Shown: positions 6,133-14,913, numbered from the stretch's first letter. The stretch: DNA of 32,085 bases from Cyanobacteria bacterium RYN_339 (GCA_028287685.1 JAQBPE010000087.1:1-32085), one strand, 5' to 3'. A program made the numbers and translations. The notes: a model not told the origin generated them from the letters alone.

Positions 6133-8949
6133 TTAGACGACTGTCACGCAGCGGTCACAGAGCGTCGGGTGCGCCACGCTCTGGCCCACGTACTTGGAGT
6201 AGACCCAGCAACGCTGGCACTTGGCGCCGTCGGCGGCTTCGACGGCCACGGCCAGGTCGCCCTCGTCCAGCGCGCCCTCGGGCGGCTTGGCCCCCGCCGG
6301 CGCCAGCTCCGCCCCGGAGACGATCAGGATCTTGGCGATGTCCTTGGGGTCCAGCGCCGACAGGTGCGTGCGCAGCTCCTCGGAGTGCGGGAAGAGCACC
6401 ACGCGGGCTTCCAGGGCCGCGCCGATGCGCTTGGCCTGGCGGGCCTGCTCCAACGCCTTGAGGGCGCTGTCGCGCCAGCCGGCTACGCGCTCCCAGCGGT
6501 CCTTGAGCTCGGCCTGCTGCCAGGCCGGGTTCGCCTTGGGCCAGTCCGTCAGGAAGACGCTCTCCGCCCCTCCCTTGCTGGCTTCCGGCAGGAACTGCCA
6601 GACGTCCTCGGCCAGGTGGCTGAGCACGGGCGCGATCAGGCGGGCCAGCGTCACGAGCACTTCGTGCAGCGCGGTCTGGGCGCTGCGGCGCTTGGCGCCG
6701 CCGGCCTGCTCGGAGTAGAGCGTGTCCTTCAGGATGTCGAAGTAGAACTGGGACAGGTCGACCACGCAGTAGTTCTGCAGCACCTGGTAGAAGCGGAAGA
6801 ACTCGTAGTTGGCGAGCGCGTCCGTCACCTCGGCCACCACCTCCTGGAGGCGGTGCAGGGCGTACTTGTCCAGCTCCTCGAGCTGCTCGTAGGACACGGC
6901 ATCCTTGGCGACGTCGAAGTCGTACAGGTTGCTCAACAGGAAGCGGGCCGTGTTGCGGATCTTGCGGTAGATGTCCGACAGTTGCTTGATGATGTTGTCG
7001 GAGACGCGCACGTCGCTGGTGTAGTCGACGGACGCCACCCACAGGCGCAGGATGTCCGCGCCGTACTGCTCGATCACCTTGGCCGGTTCGACCACGTTGC
7101 CGACGGACTTGCTCATCTTGCGGCCGGACTCGTCGACCGTGAAGCCGTGGGTCACGACCGTGCGGTAGGGTGCGCGGCCGCGCGTGGAAACGCTCGTCAG
7201 CAACGAGGACTGGAACCAGCCCCGGTACTGGTCCGTGCCTTCCAGGTACAGGTCCGCGGGCGAGCTCAGGTCCTCGCGCGCCTCCAGCACCGCCGCGTGG
7301 CTGGAGCCGGAGTCGAACCAGACGTCCATGATGTCTTGCTCCTTGCGGAACTCCGTGCCGCCGCACTTCTCGCAGGCGGAGCCGGCCGGCATCAACTCCT
7401 TGGCGTCATAGCGCCACCAGGCGTCGGAGCCTTCCGTGGCGAAGCGCGCCCGGATGCCTTCGATCGACTCGGGCGTCAGGTACGGCTGGTTGTCGTTCTG
7501 GCAGTAGAAGATGGGGATCGGCACGCCCCAGGTCCGCTGTCGGCTGATGCACCAGTCGGAGCGGCTGGCGACCATGTTCTCGATGCGCTTCTCGCCCGTC
7601 TCCGGGATCCAGCGCACGCCGTGGATGGCCTCCAGCGCCTGGGCGCGGAAGCCGTCGACGGAGGCGAACCATTGTTCCGTGCCGCGGTAGATGACGGGCT
7701 TGTGGCAGCGCCAGCAGTGGGCATACTGGTGGGAGAGGCTCTCCTCCTTGATCAGGAAGCCGGTCTCCGCGAGCTTCTTGATGATGATGGGGTTGGCCTT
7801 GTTGTAGCGCTGGCCGGCCACCAAGGCGCCGGCCTCGTCCGTGAAGATGCCCTGGGCATTCAGCGGCGCGAAGACCTGCAGGCCGTACTTCTTGCCCACC
7901 TCGTAGTCGTCGATGCCGTGGCCCGGGGCCGTGTGGACCAGCCCGGTGCCGGCCTCGGCCGTGACGTGATCGCCCAGGATCACCAGGCTGGTGCGCGGCA
8001 GGAAGGGGTGCTGCGCTTGCAGCATCTCCAACTCCGCGCCCTGGAAGGCGACGACTTCCTCGCCGGTCAGGCCGGTGTCCTTCAGGAACTTGTCCTTGAG
8101 GTCTTCGCCCACCATCAGGTAGCCGTGCTGGTCGGTCTTGAGCACCACGTACTTGAGCTTGGGGTGCACGGCGATGCCCAGGTTCGCGGGCAGCGTCCAG
8201 GGGGTGGTGGTCCAGATGACCAGGTTCACGGGCTCGGCGATCTTCGCGAGCTTGGCGCTCATGGCCTGGCTGGTGGCCTTGAGCGGGAACTTCACGTAGA
8301 TGCTGGGGGACACATGGTCGTCGTACTCGACCTCGGCCTCGGCCAGGGCCGTTTCGCAGTTAGGGCACCAGTAGACGGGCTTGAGCCCGCGGTAGATGTA
8401 GCCCTTCTGCGCCATCTGGCCGAAGACCTCGATCTGCTTGGCCTCGAAGCCGGGCGCCATGGTCAGGTAGGGGTTTTCCCAGTCCGCCAGGATGCCCAGG
8501 CGGCGGAAGCGGGTCTGCTGGCCTTCCAGGTTCTTCTCGGCGAAGGCCTTGCACTTGGCGCGCAGGTCGAGCGGCGACATGGAGTGGCGGCCGCCTTCCA
8601 CGTCCTTGAGCACGGCGTTCTCGATGGGCAGGCCGTGGCAGTCGTAGCCGGGCACGAACGGGGCGTAGCGCCCGTTCAGCGCGTTGAACTTGACGACGAT
8701 GTCCTTGAGCGTGCGGTTCAGGGCGTGGCCGATGTGGATGTTCGGCGAGCTCAAGTACGGCGGGCCGTCATGCATGATGAACGACTCGGCGCCCTTGCGG
8801 CGCGCCAGCACCTTCTTGTAGAGGCCGGAGCTGTCCCACTTGGCCTGGAAGTCGGGCTCGCGCTGGGCCGAGTTGGCCCGCATCGGGAAATCCGTCTGCG
8901 GGAGGTTCATGGTGCTCTTGTAGTCGACACCGGGCGTCGTCGTATCCAC
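6133..8949 (-). CDS. ileS: Isoleucyl-tRNA synthetase
   Basis: 938 residues, typical for bacterial IleS. The class I signature HIGH is at residues 72-75 (SSPNIHIGHALN) and KMSKS at 611-615 (GRKMSKSVGN). The CP1 editing domain lies between them (includes WTTTPWTLPANLGIAV and AGTGLVHTAPGHG). A C-terminal zinc-binding segment with CQRCW and CDRC closes the protein. It charges tRNA-Ile with isoleucine in the cytoplasm and edits valine. The GTG at 8949 is chosen because YKSTMNLPQTDFPMR, conserved at IleS N termini, follows and AGGA lies about 8 bases upstream. It follows ftsZ after 82 bases; in Firmicutes and Actinobacteria ileS also lies downstream of ftsZ, but with sepF, ylmG and divIVA between, which are missing here. 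Confidence 0.97.
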   Translation of the reverse strand: MDTTTPGVDYKSTMNLPQTDFPMRANSAQREPDFQAKWDSSGLYKKVLARRKGAESFIMHDGPPYLSSPNIHIGHALNRTLKDIVVKFNALNGRYAPFVPGYDCHGLPIENAVLKDVEGGRHSMSPLDLRAKCKAFAEKNLEGQQTRFRRLGILADWENPYLTMAPGFEAKQIEVFGQMAQKGYIYRGLKPVYWCPNCETALAEAEVEYDDHVSPSIYVKFPLKATSQAMSAKLAKIAEPVNLVIWTTTPWTLPANLGIAVHPKLKYVVLKTDQHGYLMVGEDLKDKFLKDTGLTGEEVVAFQGAELEMLQAQHPFLPRTSLVILGDHVTAEAGTGLVHTAPGHGIDDYEVGKKYGLQVFAPLNAQGIFTDEAGALVAGQRYNKANPIIIKKLAETGFLIKEESLSHQYAHCWRCHKPVIYRGTEQWFASVDGFRAQALEAIHGVRWIPETGEKRIENMVASRSDWCISRQRTWGVPIPIFYCQNDNQPYLTPESIEGIRARFATEGSDAWWRYDAKELMPAGSACEKCGGTEFRKEQDIMDVWFDSGSSHAAVLEAREDLSSPADLYLEGTDQYRGWFQSSLLTSVSTRGRAPYRTVVTHGFTVDESGRKMSKSVGNVVEPAKVIEQYGADILRLWVASVDYTSDVRVSDNIIKQLSDIYRKIRNTARFLLSNLYDFDVAKDAVSYEQLEELDKYALHRLQEVVAEVTDALANYEFFRFYQVLQNYCVVDLSQFYFDILKDTLYSEQAGGAKRRSAQTALHEVLVTLARLIAPVLSHLAEDVWQFLPEASKGGAESVFLTDWPKANPAWQQAELKDRWERVAGWRDSALKALEQARQAKRIGAALEARVVLFPHSEELRTHLSALDPKDIAKILIVSGAELAPAGAKPPEGALDEGDLAVAVEAADGAKCQRCWVYSKYVGQSVAHPTLCDRCVTVV

Positions 8950-8977
8950 GAAATAAATCCTTTCCTGATGCAGCCAA

Positions 8978-9005
8978 GGCCCCCCGTCATTCCCGACGAG
9001 AGGCC
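8978..9005 (-). promoter_or_regulatory. Stable hairpin in ftsZ-ileS gap
   Basis: On the minus strand GGCCTCTCGTC and GACGGGGGGCC form an 11-bp stem (two G-U pairs) with loop GGGAAT. No T-run follows, so it is not a standard terminator. It could be an attenuator, an mRNA stability element or a processing site in the ileS leader. The 82-base gap is too short for a T-box riboswitch. Confidence 0.4.
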
Positions 9006-9031
9006 CAGCGCGGAGTTTCCTGGCGATTCCC

Positions 9032-10279
9032 TTAGAAGGAACGCTTCATGGAATTGCGGAGGAACTCCGGGATGTCCGGGCCGTCGCCGCCGTTGGCGCC
9101 GTTGGGAGCGCCGTTGGTATCGGCGACCGGGTTGCGCGCGGGAATGGGGGTGACGGGCTGGGGCGTCGCAATCGGCAGCTGCGGCTGCTGAACGGGCGCC
9201 TGGGGAACCGGCTGGGAAGTGCGGGGCAGGCCGATCACGGGCGGCTGGCTGAACGGCTGCGAGACGTTCTGGATGCTGCTCGTGGTGGTGGCCTGCGCGG
9301 CGCGCGTGCCGTCGAAGCCCGTCGCGATCACCGTAATTCGGATCTCGCCCTGCATCCGGTCGTCCAGCACCGCGCCGAAGATGATGTTGGCTTCGGAGTC
9401 CACGGCGCTGTAGATCACGTCTGCGGCGTCGTTGACCTCGTGCAACGTCAGGTCGCTGCCGCCCGTGACGTTGAAGATCACGCCGCAAGCGCCGTTGATG
9501 CTGGCCTCCAGCAGGGGGCTGGAGATGGCCATGCGGGCGGCTTCGACCGCGCGGCCTTCGCCGCTGGCGGCGCCGATGCCCATGAGGGCCGAGCCGGCCG
9601 AGGTCATGACCGTCTTCACGTCGGCGAAGTCGACGTTGATCAGGCCGGGGATCGTGATGATGTCGGAGATGCCCTGCACGCCCTGGCGCAGCACGTCGTC
9701 GGCGATCTGGAAGGCCTCCTGCATGGAGGTGCGCTTCTCGACCACTTGGAGCAGCTTGTCGTTGGGGATGATGATGAGGGTGTCGACCTTCTCCTTGATG
9801 GCGGCGATGCCTTCCACGGCCTGCTGCGCACGGCGGCGGCCTTCGAAGGTGAATGGACGCGTCACCACGCCCACGGTCAGCGCGCCGACCTCCTTGGCTA
9901 CCTCCGCCACGACGGGGGCCGCACCGGTGCCGGTGCCGCCGCCCATGCCGGCGGTGATGAAGACCATGTCCGCGCCATCGAGCGCCGCGACGATGTCGTC
10001 ACGGCTTTCTTCGGCGGCCTTGTGCCCCACGTTGGGGTTGCCGCCGGCGCCGAGGCCGCGCGTGATCTTCTGGCCGATCTGGAGACGCCGCTCGGACTGC
10101 GCCAAGGCCAGGGCCTGCGAGTCCGTGTTGATGGTCCAGAACTCGACGCCATTCAGGCCGCTCTGGATCATGCGGTTGATGGCATTCGAGCCACCGCCGC
10201 CGACGCCGATCACCTTGATATCGGCGATATTGTTCATCTTGTCAGTGAAATCAGCCACCACAGGTCGTTGGAGGGCCAT
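9032..10279 (-). CDS. ftsZ: Cell division GTPase FtsZ
   Basis: 415 residues. The GTP-binding tubulin signature GGGTGTG is at residues 113-119, preceded by [13 protein letters not shown] and TINTDSQAL. The T7-loop region ([20 protein letters not shown]) is intact. The GTPase core ends about residue 325. A Gln/Pro-rich linker follows, then the C-terminal peptide DIPEFLRN used by FtsZ partners, and a short tail. It forms the cytoplasmic Z ring that recruits the septal wall enzymes encoded upstream. The start is uncertain: neither the ATG at 10279 nor the ATG at 10237 (MNNIADIKV) has a clear ribosome-binding site. ftsA, the usual neighbour in many phyla, is absent. Confidence 0.97.
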   Translation of the reverse strand: MALQRPVVADFTDKMNNIADIKVIGVGGGGSNAINRMIQSGLNGVEFWTINTDSQALALAQSERRLQIGQKITRGLGAGGNPNVGHKAAEESRDDIVAALDGADMVFITAGMGGGTGTGAAPVVAEVAKEVGALTVGVVTRPFTFEGRRRAQQAVEGIAAIKEKVDTLIIIPNDKLLQVVEKRTSMQEAFQIADDVLRQGVQGISDIITIPGLINVDFADVKTVMTSAGSALMGIGAASGEGRAVEAARMAISSPLLEASINGACGVIFNVTGGSDLTLHEVNDAADVIYSAVDSEANIIFGAVLDDRMQGEIRITVIATGFDGTRAAQATTTSSIQNVSQPFSQPPVIGLPRTSQPVPQAPVQQPQLPIATPQPVTPIPARNPVADTNGAPNGANGGDGPDIPEFLRNSMKRSF

Positions 10280-10413
10280 GAGGGTCCGAAGAACCGCCAG
10301 ACTACCAACATCCCCCTTCCTTGAAAACTACCGAGCGAGCATCCAAAAGTTTCGGCATCGGAGAGAAAACTTTACCAGGTTTATTGTAAACGCGTGTAAA
10401 TTTCCTACCAGAA
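10280..10413 (-). promoter_or_regulatory. ftsZ upstream region, probable promoter
   Basis: This 134-base gap is the longest between consecutive genes of the ftsQ-ftsZ part and is AT-rich. On the minus strand it has two copies of TTTACA and a good -10 (TACAAT, about 10384-10389), plus a short inverted repeat GTTTA/TAAAC (10379-10391). No matching -35 is convincing, so the exact promoter is not defined. Confidence 0.35.
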
Positions 10414-10767
10414 TCAGTGGGACCAAAACCGGTTCATCACAAGCCGCCGCACGATCGCGAGGTTGTCGAACAACCGCACGCCGAACACGACGACCGCCGC
10501 CATGTAAAGATCGATGCCCAGCCGATCCCCGAGGTAGGTCAATGCGGCCGCCAGCAACGAGTTGAACGTGAAGCCGCTGATGAACGCGAAGAGGTCAAAC
10601 CGATTTTCAAGGCCGGCCCGGATGCCACCCAGGCTGGTGTCCAGCGCGGCGAGAATCGCGACCGCGGTGTATTTGGCCATGGAGAGCGGGATGCTGACGG
10701 GCGCGAGCGCCCCGACCAAGATGCCCAGTGCGAGGCCCAACAGTGGAAGTAAGACCGCGCCGTTCAT
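10414..10767 (-). CDS. sbp: Small basic protein, DUF1290 family membrane protein
   Basis: 117 residues with about three to four hydrophobic segments: LPLLGLALGILVGAL, TAVAILAALDTSLGGI, FTFNSLLAAALTYLGD and YMAAVVVFGVRLFDN. The LDTSLGGIRAGLE segment is the hallmark of Sbp/DUF1290, a small membrane protein found beside ftsZ in Gram-positive division clusters; its function is unknown. The ATG at 10767 overlaps the TGA of the DUF881 gene as TGATG. The pairing DUF881-sbp just upstream of ftsZ matches the order known from Firmicutes and Actinobacteria. Confidence 0.88.
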   Translation of the reverse strand: MNGAVLLPLLGLALGILVGALAPVSIPLSMAKYTAVAILAALDTSLGGIRAGLENRFDLFAFISGFTFNSLLAAALTYLGDRLGIDLYMAAVVVFGVRLFDNLAIVRRLVMNRFWSH

Positions 10768-11459
10768 CAATTTTGTTCTGGCTTCTTGGCGTTCAGGGGC
10801 TTGGCAAACTGGTACGCCGCGCCGCCGTGGTACATCGGCACCAGCAGGCTGGGCTTCTTCGCGATCGTAACTTGGATGCCATAGAATTGCAAGTATTCGA
10901 CCACCCCGCCACGCAGTTGCAGTGCGGCCATCATGGTTTCCGTATCCCCAATCGCACGTATGATAAAGGGCGGAGCAATCCTTGTCTTGTTAACCAGGAT
11001 GGTGGGCCCCGCACAGCTCACTTCGGAGGCTTCGACCAGCCGCTGTTCGTTCACGGCGATCGCCTCCGCGCCACTCGCCCGCAGCTCGTTGACGATTTTC
11101 AAGAGGTCCTCGTTGTGGACCAGCGCGATGTTGGGGTTCTCGCCCTTCGTCAGGGCCTTGGCGCTGTCCGCGATCTGGATTTCGACGCCGGGGCCTTCCA
11201 GGGCGCCCCAGCGGAGCGGCATCCGGGCTTCGGCCGAACCGGAGCCGCTGGCCAGCTTCACTTGATCCCGCAGGCCTTCGACTTGCTGCGTGAGCCGCTG
11301 GTTCTCCGTCTCCGCGTCCTTGAACATCACGACCAGCTCTTCCGGTCGTCGGCTCGGCAGCCCGCCTTCCTGGAAGGTCGCCTGCGCCTTGAACTGGGCG
11401 GCGATCAGCACACCGACGGTGGCCGAGATCAGGGTGACGGGAGCGGTCCAGTTCTTCAC
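10767..11459 (-). CDS. DUF881 family membrane-anchored coiled-coil protein (YlxX/YlxW-like)
   Basis: 230 residues: an N-terminal membrane segment (about 5-24, APVTLISATVGVLIAAQF), a coiled-coil stretch (about 40-70, FKDAETENQRLTQQVEGLRD), then a conserved domain with GPGVEIQIADS, ALVHNEDLLKIVNELRASGAEAIAVNEQR, CAGPTILVN and PPFIIRAIGD. This is the DUF881 pattern of YlxW/YlxX proteins beside sbp and ftsZ. The topology is one membrane pass with the domain outside the cytoplasm. Role unknown, presumably in division. The GTG at 11459 overlaps the TGA of ftsQ in GTGA. Confidence 0.88.
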   Translation of the reverse strand: MKNWTAPVTLISATVGVLIAAQFKAQATFQEGGLPSRRPEELVVMFKDAETENQRLTQQVEGLRDQVKLASGSGSAEARMPLRWGALEGPGVEIQIADSAKALTKGENPNIALVHNEDLLKIVNELRASGAEAIAVNEQRLVEASEVSCAGPTILVNKTRIAPPFIIRAIGDTETMMAALQLRGGVVEYLQFYGIQVTIAKKPSLLVPMYHGGAAYQFAKPLNAKKPEQN

Positions 11460-12442
11460 GGTGGCGACGCCTTTGGCGTGGGGCCGGGCGAAATGGTGGG
11501 AGCTGGCGTTGCCCCATCTTTGTCCGGCTTGACCTCCGCACCCGTCTTGAGCACAAACGTGGGGCTGTTGGGGAACCGGAGGTTGATGTATTTTAGCCTG
11601 TCCTTGTACTTCGTGGCGAGGGGCTGCAGCTGCGCGAACATCGTGAACTTCAGCTGCACCTCGTCCACCTCGCCCAACCGAACGGGCCAGCCGCCGATGT
11701 TGGCGTAGACGTCCTCCGGGTTGCGGAGGTCCAACCGGCCGGCCTGCTCGTGCGGCCAGGCGTTCAGGAGGTCGAAGAGGTGCGACTGGACCTTGGGCGG
11801 CAGGTGGCTGCCGGGCGGCAGCTCCGTGTGGATCAGGATCGGGAAGCGCGCCGACATCAGGCGCTGGGGCGCGGTGAAGACGACGCCCTCCTGGTCGATC
11901 CAGCGATGCGTGCCGCCGTCCGGCTTGGGCGTCGGGGCGGGCGCCATCGGGCCCGCGGAGGCGGATGGCTTGGGCGACGGCTTGGGGGAAGGCTTGGGCG
12001 AGCCCGACGGGGCCGGCGTGGGCTCCGGCTGGCTCTCGTCCACCACCTCGACCAGCGCCTGGCGCTCGATCACGTTCAGCTCCAACCGCGCGGGCAGCAG
12101 CCAGCGCCGCACGGCGACCCGGCCGATGGCGGGGATGCCCTCCAGCTGGGTCGAGATGTGTTGGGGGTTGAGGGCGTAGAGCGGCGTCTTGGCCGGGATG
12201 TTGATCCGGTCGAGCAGCGCCTGGCGCGTGACCAGCCGGTTCCCGCTGATCGAAAGCGTCCCGTTCCACTGCCAGATGGGCGAGGTCCAGAAGCGGAACA
12301 GCCCGTAGGCCATGGCGCACGCGAACAGGAAGCGCGCGTAGCCCTTGAGCCGCCGCAGCATCCGGCGCCGACGGCGCTTGATCAGCCCCTGCCGGACCGT
12401 GCGGTCGGTCCGGACGCCGAGCTGGCTATCGAGGGAGTCCAA
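11456..12442 (-). CDS. ftsQ: Cell division protein FtsQ with an internal Pro/Ser/Lys-rich insert
   Basis: 328 residues: a short basic cytoplasmic tail (KRRRRRMLRRLKG), one membrane segment (about 36-52), a POTRA domain (about 58-130, NGTLSISGNRLVTRQALLDRI to ELNVIERQALVEV), then the beta domain starting at HRWIDQEGVVFTAP. A low-complexity insert of about 38 residues (137-174), with a repeated KPSP unit, separates the two domains, and the C terminus is Pro-rich again. FtsQ links early and late division proteins at the membrane. The start is a TTG at 12442, inside the murB end; no better start is seen upstream of the basic tail, and MLRRLKG would be a shorter alternative. Confidence 0.88.
   Translation of the reverse strand: MDSLDSQLGVRTDRTVRQGLIKRRRRRMLRRLKGYARFLFACAMAYGLFRFWTSPIWQWNGTLSISGNRLVTRQALLDRINIPAKTPLYALNPQHISTQLEGIPAIGRVAVRRWLLPARLELNVIERQALVEVVDESQPEPTPAPSGSPKPSPKPSPKPSASAGPMAPAPTPKPDGGTHRWIDQEGVVFTAPQRLMSARFPILIHTELPPGSHLPPKVQSHLFDLLNAWPHEQAGRLDLRNPEDVYANIGGWPVRLGEVDEVQLKFTMFAQLQPLATKYKDRLKYINLRFPNSPTFVLKTGAEVKPDKDGATPAPTISPGPTPKASPP
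11967..12002. repeat. Three tandem 12-bp units within ftsQ
   Basis: On the plus strand GGCTTGGGCGAC, GGCTTGGGGGAA and GGCTTGGGCGAG follow each other without a gap. On the coding strand they encode the KPSP-type repeats of the FtsQ linker. Being in frame and 12 bp, the array could change length without breaking the gene. Confidence 0.8.
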
Positions 12443-13331
12443 CGGCCAAACCCAGGCCGATCACCTCGGGGTGCATGACCACCCCGAACCGATCGCGGAC
12501 ACGGGTCTGAAGCTCGCAGATCAACGCCTGGATGTCCGCGGCGGTGGCCCCTCCCCGGTTGATGATGAAGTTGGCGTGCTTCTCGGAGACCTCGGCCCCG
12601 CCGACCTTGAGGTTCTTGGCGCCCACCAGCTCGATCAGCGCGCCGGCGGCAGGATGCTCGCCACCTGGGTTGCGGAAGGTGCTGCCCCCGGTGGGCACGT
12701 TGGTCGGCTGTTTCTGGTTGCGCCACTGTTGGAGCTCGCGCACGCGCGCCAGCCCGGCGGGCTTGTCCACGACGTCGAGCTGCCAGACGCCGTCCAGGAA
12801 CAGGCCCTGCTCGTCGTGCAGCCGCGTGTGGCGATACTGGAAGCGGAAGTCGTCGAAGGACCAGGTCTCGACCTGGCCGTTTGGGCGCAGGACGCGGCCC
12901 TCGATAAAGCCCTTGGAGATCTCCACGTGGTGGGCGCTGGCGTTCATGGCCACCGCGCCGCCGACGGTGCCGGGCACGCCAACCATCGGTTCGAGGCCGC
13001 CCAGGCTGTGCTCCAGGCCCTTGACCACCATTTGGGCCAGGGCCAGGCCGGCCTGTGCATGCATCTTGCCCTCGGCGAAGCGCACGCCGGCGAAGTTGTT
13101 GGCGAGGCGCACCACCAGGCCCGGGAAGCCCTCGTCGGACACCAGCAGGTTGCTGCCGCGGCCAATCGTGGTCCAGGGCAGGCCCTCGGCACGGGCCCAG
13201 TCCACGGCCTGGACGATTTCCTCGACCGTGGTCGGTTCGAGGAAGTACCGGGCCGGGCCGCCCACCTGCCAGGTGGTGAAGGGCGCCAGGGCGACATCCT
13301 GGCGCACGTTGGCTACCGAGTTCATGAGCAC
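12426..13331 (-). CDS. murB: UDP-N-acetylenolpyruvoylglucosamine reductase
   Basis: 301 residues, typical of the shorter (type II) MurB enzymes. The FAD-binding region shows TTWQVGGPARYF and TIGRGSNLLVSDEGFPG; VGVPGTVGGAVAMNASAH follows; the active-site serine lies in PTGGSTFRNP; EKHANFIINRGGATAADI is near the C terminus. It reduces UDP-GlcNAc-enolpyruvate to UDP-MurNAc with NADPH. The start may be the GTG at 13331, one base after the murC stop, or the ATG at 13325; neither has a strong ribosome-binding site. The 3' end overlaps ftsQ. Confidence 0.96.
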   Translation of the reverse strand: MLMNSVANVRQDVALAPFTTWQVGGPARYFLEPTTVEEIVQAVDWARAEGLPWTTIGRGSNLLVSDEGFPGLVVRLANNFAGVRFAEGKMHAQAGLALAQMVVKGLEHSLGGLEPMVGVPGTVGGAVAMNASAHHVEISKGFIEGRVLRPNGQVETWSFDDFRFQYRHTRLHDEQGLFLDGVWQLDVVDKPAGLARVRELQQWRNQKQPTNVPTGGSTFRNPGGEHPAAGALIELVGAKNLKVGGAEVSEKHANFIINRGGATAADIQALICELQTRVRDRFGVVMHPEVIGLGLAVGLPR

Positions 13332-13332
13332 G

Positions 13333-14712
13333 TTAGGCGGTTTTCGCGGGCGGCGCCAGGCGCAGCTCCAACGCGGCGAGCAGCGGCTGGGCCACCTGGG
13401 TGATGTCGCCGGCGCCCAGCAGCAAGACCAGGTCGCCGGGGGCCAGCGTGCCGGACAGGTGGCCCACCACGGCAGCGGCGTTGGGGGTGTGCGTCACCTC
13501 CAGGCCGGGCTCGTAGCTGGAAATCAGGCGGGCCAGCGAGGCGGCGTCCACCTTGCGAGGCGCCTCACCGGCGCTGTAGGTGTCCATGATCGCGACGGCA
13601 CCGACGTTGTGGAAGGAGCGCGCGAAGTCGTCCAGCAGGGCTTCCAGGCGCGAGTGGCGGTGCGGCTGGAACACGGCGTGCACGCGGCGGTTCAGCAGGC
13701 GGGCCGCGTCGAGCGTGGCCTTGATCTCCGAGGGGTGGTGGGCGTAGTCATCGATGACCGTGATGCCGCCGACGTTGCCGACGGTCTGGAAGCGGCGCTT
13801 CACGCCGGTGAAGGAGGCCAGACCCACGGCCGTCGGGGCTTCTTCGATGCCCAGCATGCGCGTGGCGACCAACGCGGCGGTGGCGTTGGCGATGTTGTGG
13901 CGCCCGGGCACCTGCAAGGCCACGTCCTGGCCGGCCACACGGAAGGTCGAGCCGCCCGCGGTGAGGTGCTCTTGCTCGATGCGGTAGTCCGCGTCGGCAT
14001 CGAAGCCATAGGTCACGACCTGGCAGTGTACGCGGGTCAGCAGCTCGCGGACGCCGGCGCAGTCGATGCAGGCGACCAGCTTGGCGCTGGTCGGCAGGGT
14101 GTTGATGAAGGTCGCCATCACCTCGATGATCTCGTCGAGGTCGCGGTAGTGCTCGAGGTGATCGCCTTCGAGGTTCGTCACGATGACCACGTCCGCCCAC
14201 AGGTTGCGGATGGACTTGTCGCTCTCGTCGGCTTCGGCCACCAGGAAGGGACCCTGGCCGCTGCGGGCGTTGCCGCCCATTTCCGCCAGGTCGCCGCCGA
14301 TCAGGACGGTGGGGTCGACGTCGGCCTCGATCATGATCGAGGCGATCATGCCCGTCGTGGTGGTCTTGCCGTGCGTCCCGGAGACGGCGATCGAGGTCTT
14401 CTCGCGCATCAGCGCGCCCAACACCTGCGAGCGGTGGAAGAGGGGCAGGCCACGGCGCTGGGCCTCTTGCACTTCCGGGTTCTGGGCGTTCACGGCGGTG
14501 GAAAGCACCACGCCCGCGACGTCCTCACGCAGGTTCTCGGCGGCATGGCCCTGGTGGATCTCGATCCCGTAGCCCTGCAAGCGTTGGACCGTGGTGCCGG
14601 TGGACGTATCGGAGCCGCTGACGGGGCGGCCCTTGCTGTGCCAGACCTGCGCGATGGCACTCATGCCTACGCCACCGATGCCCACGAAGTGCAACGACTG
14701 GGGAATGTTCAC
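13333..14712 (-). CDS. murC: UDP-N-acetylmuramate--L-alanine ligase
   Basis: 459 residues from the GTG at 14712, which has AGAAGG about 8 bases upstream and begins VNIPQSLHFVGIGG, the usual MurC N terminus. An in-frame GTG at 14763 lacks a ribosome-binding site. Motifs: HFVGIGGVGMSAIA (UDP-substrate Rossmann site), ATP loop SGTHGKTTTT (111-120), AEADESD, and the C-terminal DDYAHHPSEI. It adds L-Ala to UDP-MurNAc, the first step of stem-peptide synthesis. It is followed by murB with a one-base gap. A 10-bp direct repeat lies in the gap upstream. Confidence 0.97.
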   Translation of the reverse strand: MNIPQSLHFVGIGGVGMSAIAQVWHSKGRPVSGSDTSTGTTVQRLQGYGIEIHQGHAAENLREDVAGVVLSTAVNAQNPEVQEAQRRGLPLFHRSQVLGALMREKTSIAVSGTHGKTTTTGMIASIMIEADVDPTVLIGGDLAEMGGNARSGQGPFLVAEADESDKSIRNLWADVVIVTNLEGDHLEHYRDLDEIIEVMATFINTLPTSAKLVACIDCAGVRELLTRVHCQVVTYGFDADADYRIEQEHLTAGGSTFRVAGQDVALQVPGRHNIANATAALVATRMLGIEEAPTAVGLASFTGVKRRFQTVGNVGGITVIDDYAHHPSEIKATLDAARLLNRRVHAVFQPHRHSRLEALLDDFARSFHNVGAVAIMDTYSAGEAPRKVDAASLARLISSYEPGLEVTHTPNAAAVVGHLSGTLAPGDLVLLLGAGDITQVAQPLLAALELRLAPPAKTA

Positions 14713-14803
14713 GGGGTAGTCCTTCTGGTTCACCGGGTCAAATCTCAATGGATGAGGTTCCACCCGGATTATGTCAGAGTGGGGAACTGATAGGTGTGAG
14801 TGG

Positions 14804-14823
14804 CGTCACGCGACGTCACGCGT
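14804..14823 (-). promoter_or_regulatory. Tandem 10-bp direct repeat upstream of murC
   Basis: CGTCACGCGA (14804-14813) is followed at once by CGTCACGCGT (14814-14823), so the two 9-bp matches are one helical turn apart. It lies in the murG-murC gap, about 90 bases upstream of the murC start. This geometry suits a tandem-binding regulator, but none is known to bind it. Confidence 0.35.
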
Positions 14824-14913
14824 GCTTCATCACTTGTTACGTTATACCCGGTGGTACCAGGATACCGCACCGAACGGGCAGGCGCCATTCCCGGCATGCC
14901 CAGCGCCCGTTGT

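Noticed and set aside
8950-9031. T-box riboswitch before ileS
   Set aside because: The gap is only 82 bases and lacks the T-box sequence and specifier loop.
5464-9153. Very long plus-strand frame (over 1200 codons) opposite ileS and a TPR gene
   Set aside because: It is the antisense reading of ileS, whose motifs are unmistakable; composition is Val/Leu/Gly/Gln/His-rich with no domain.
14873-14911. Inverted repeat AACGGGC/GCCCGTT just after murG
   Set aside because: Large imperfect loop and no T-run on the minus strand, so I do not call it a terminator.
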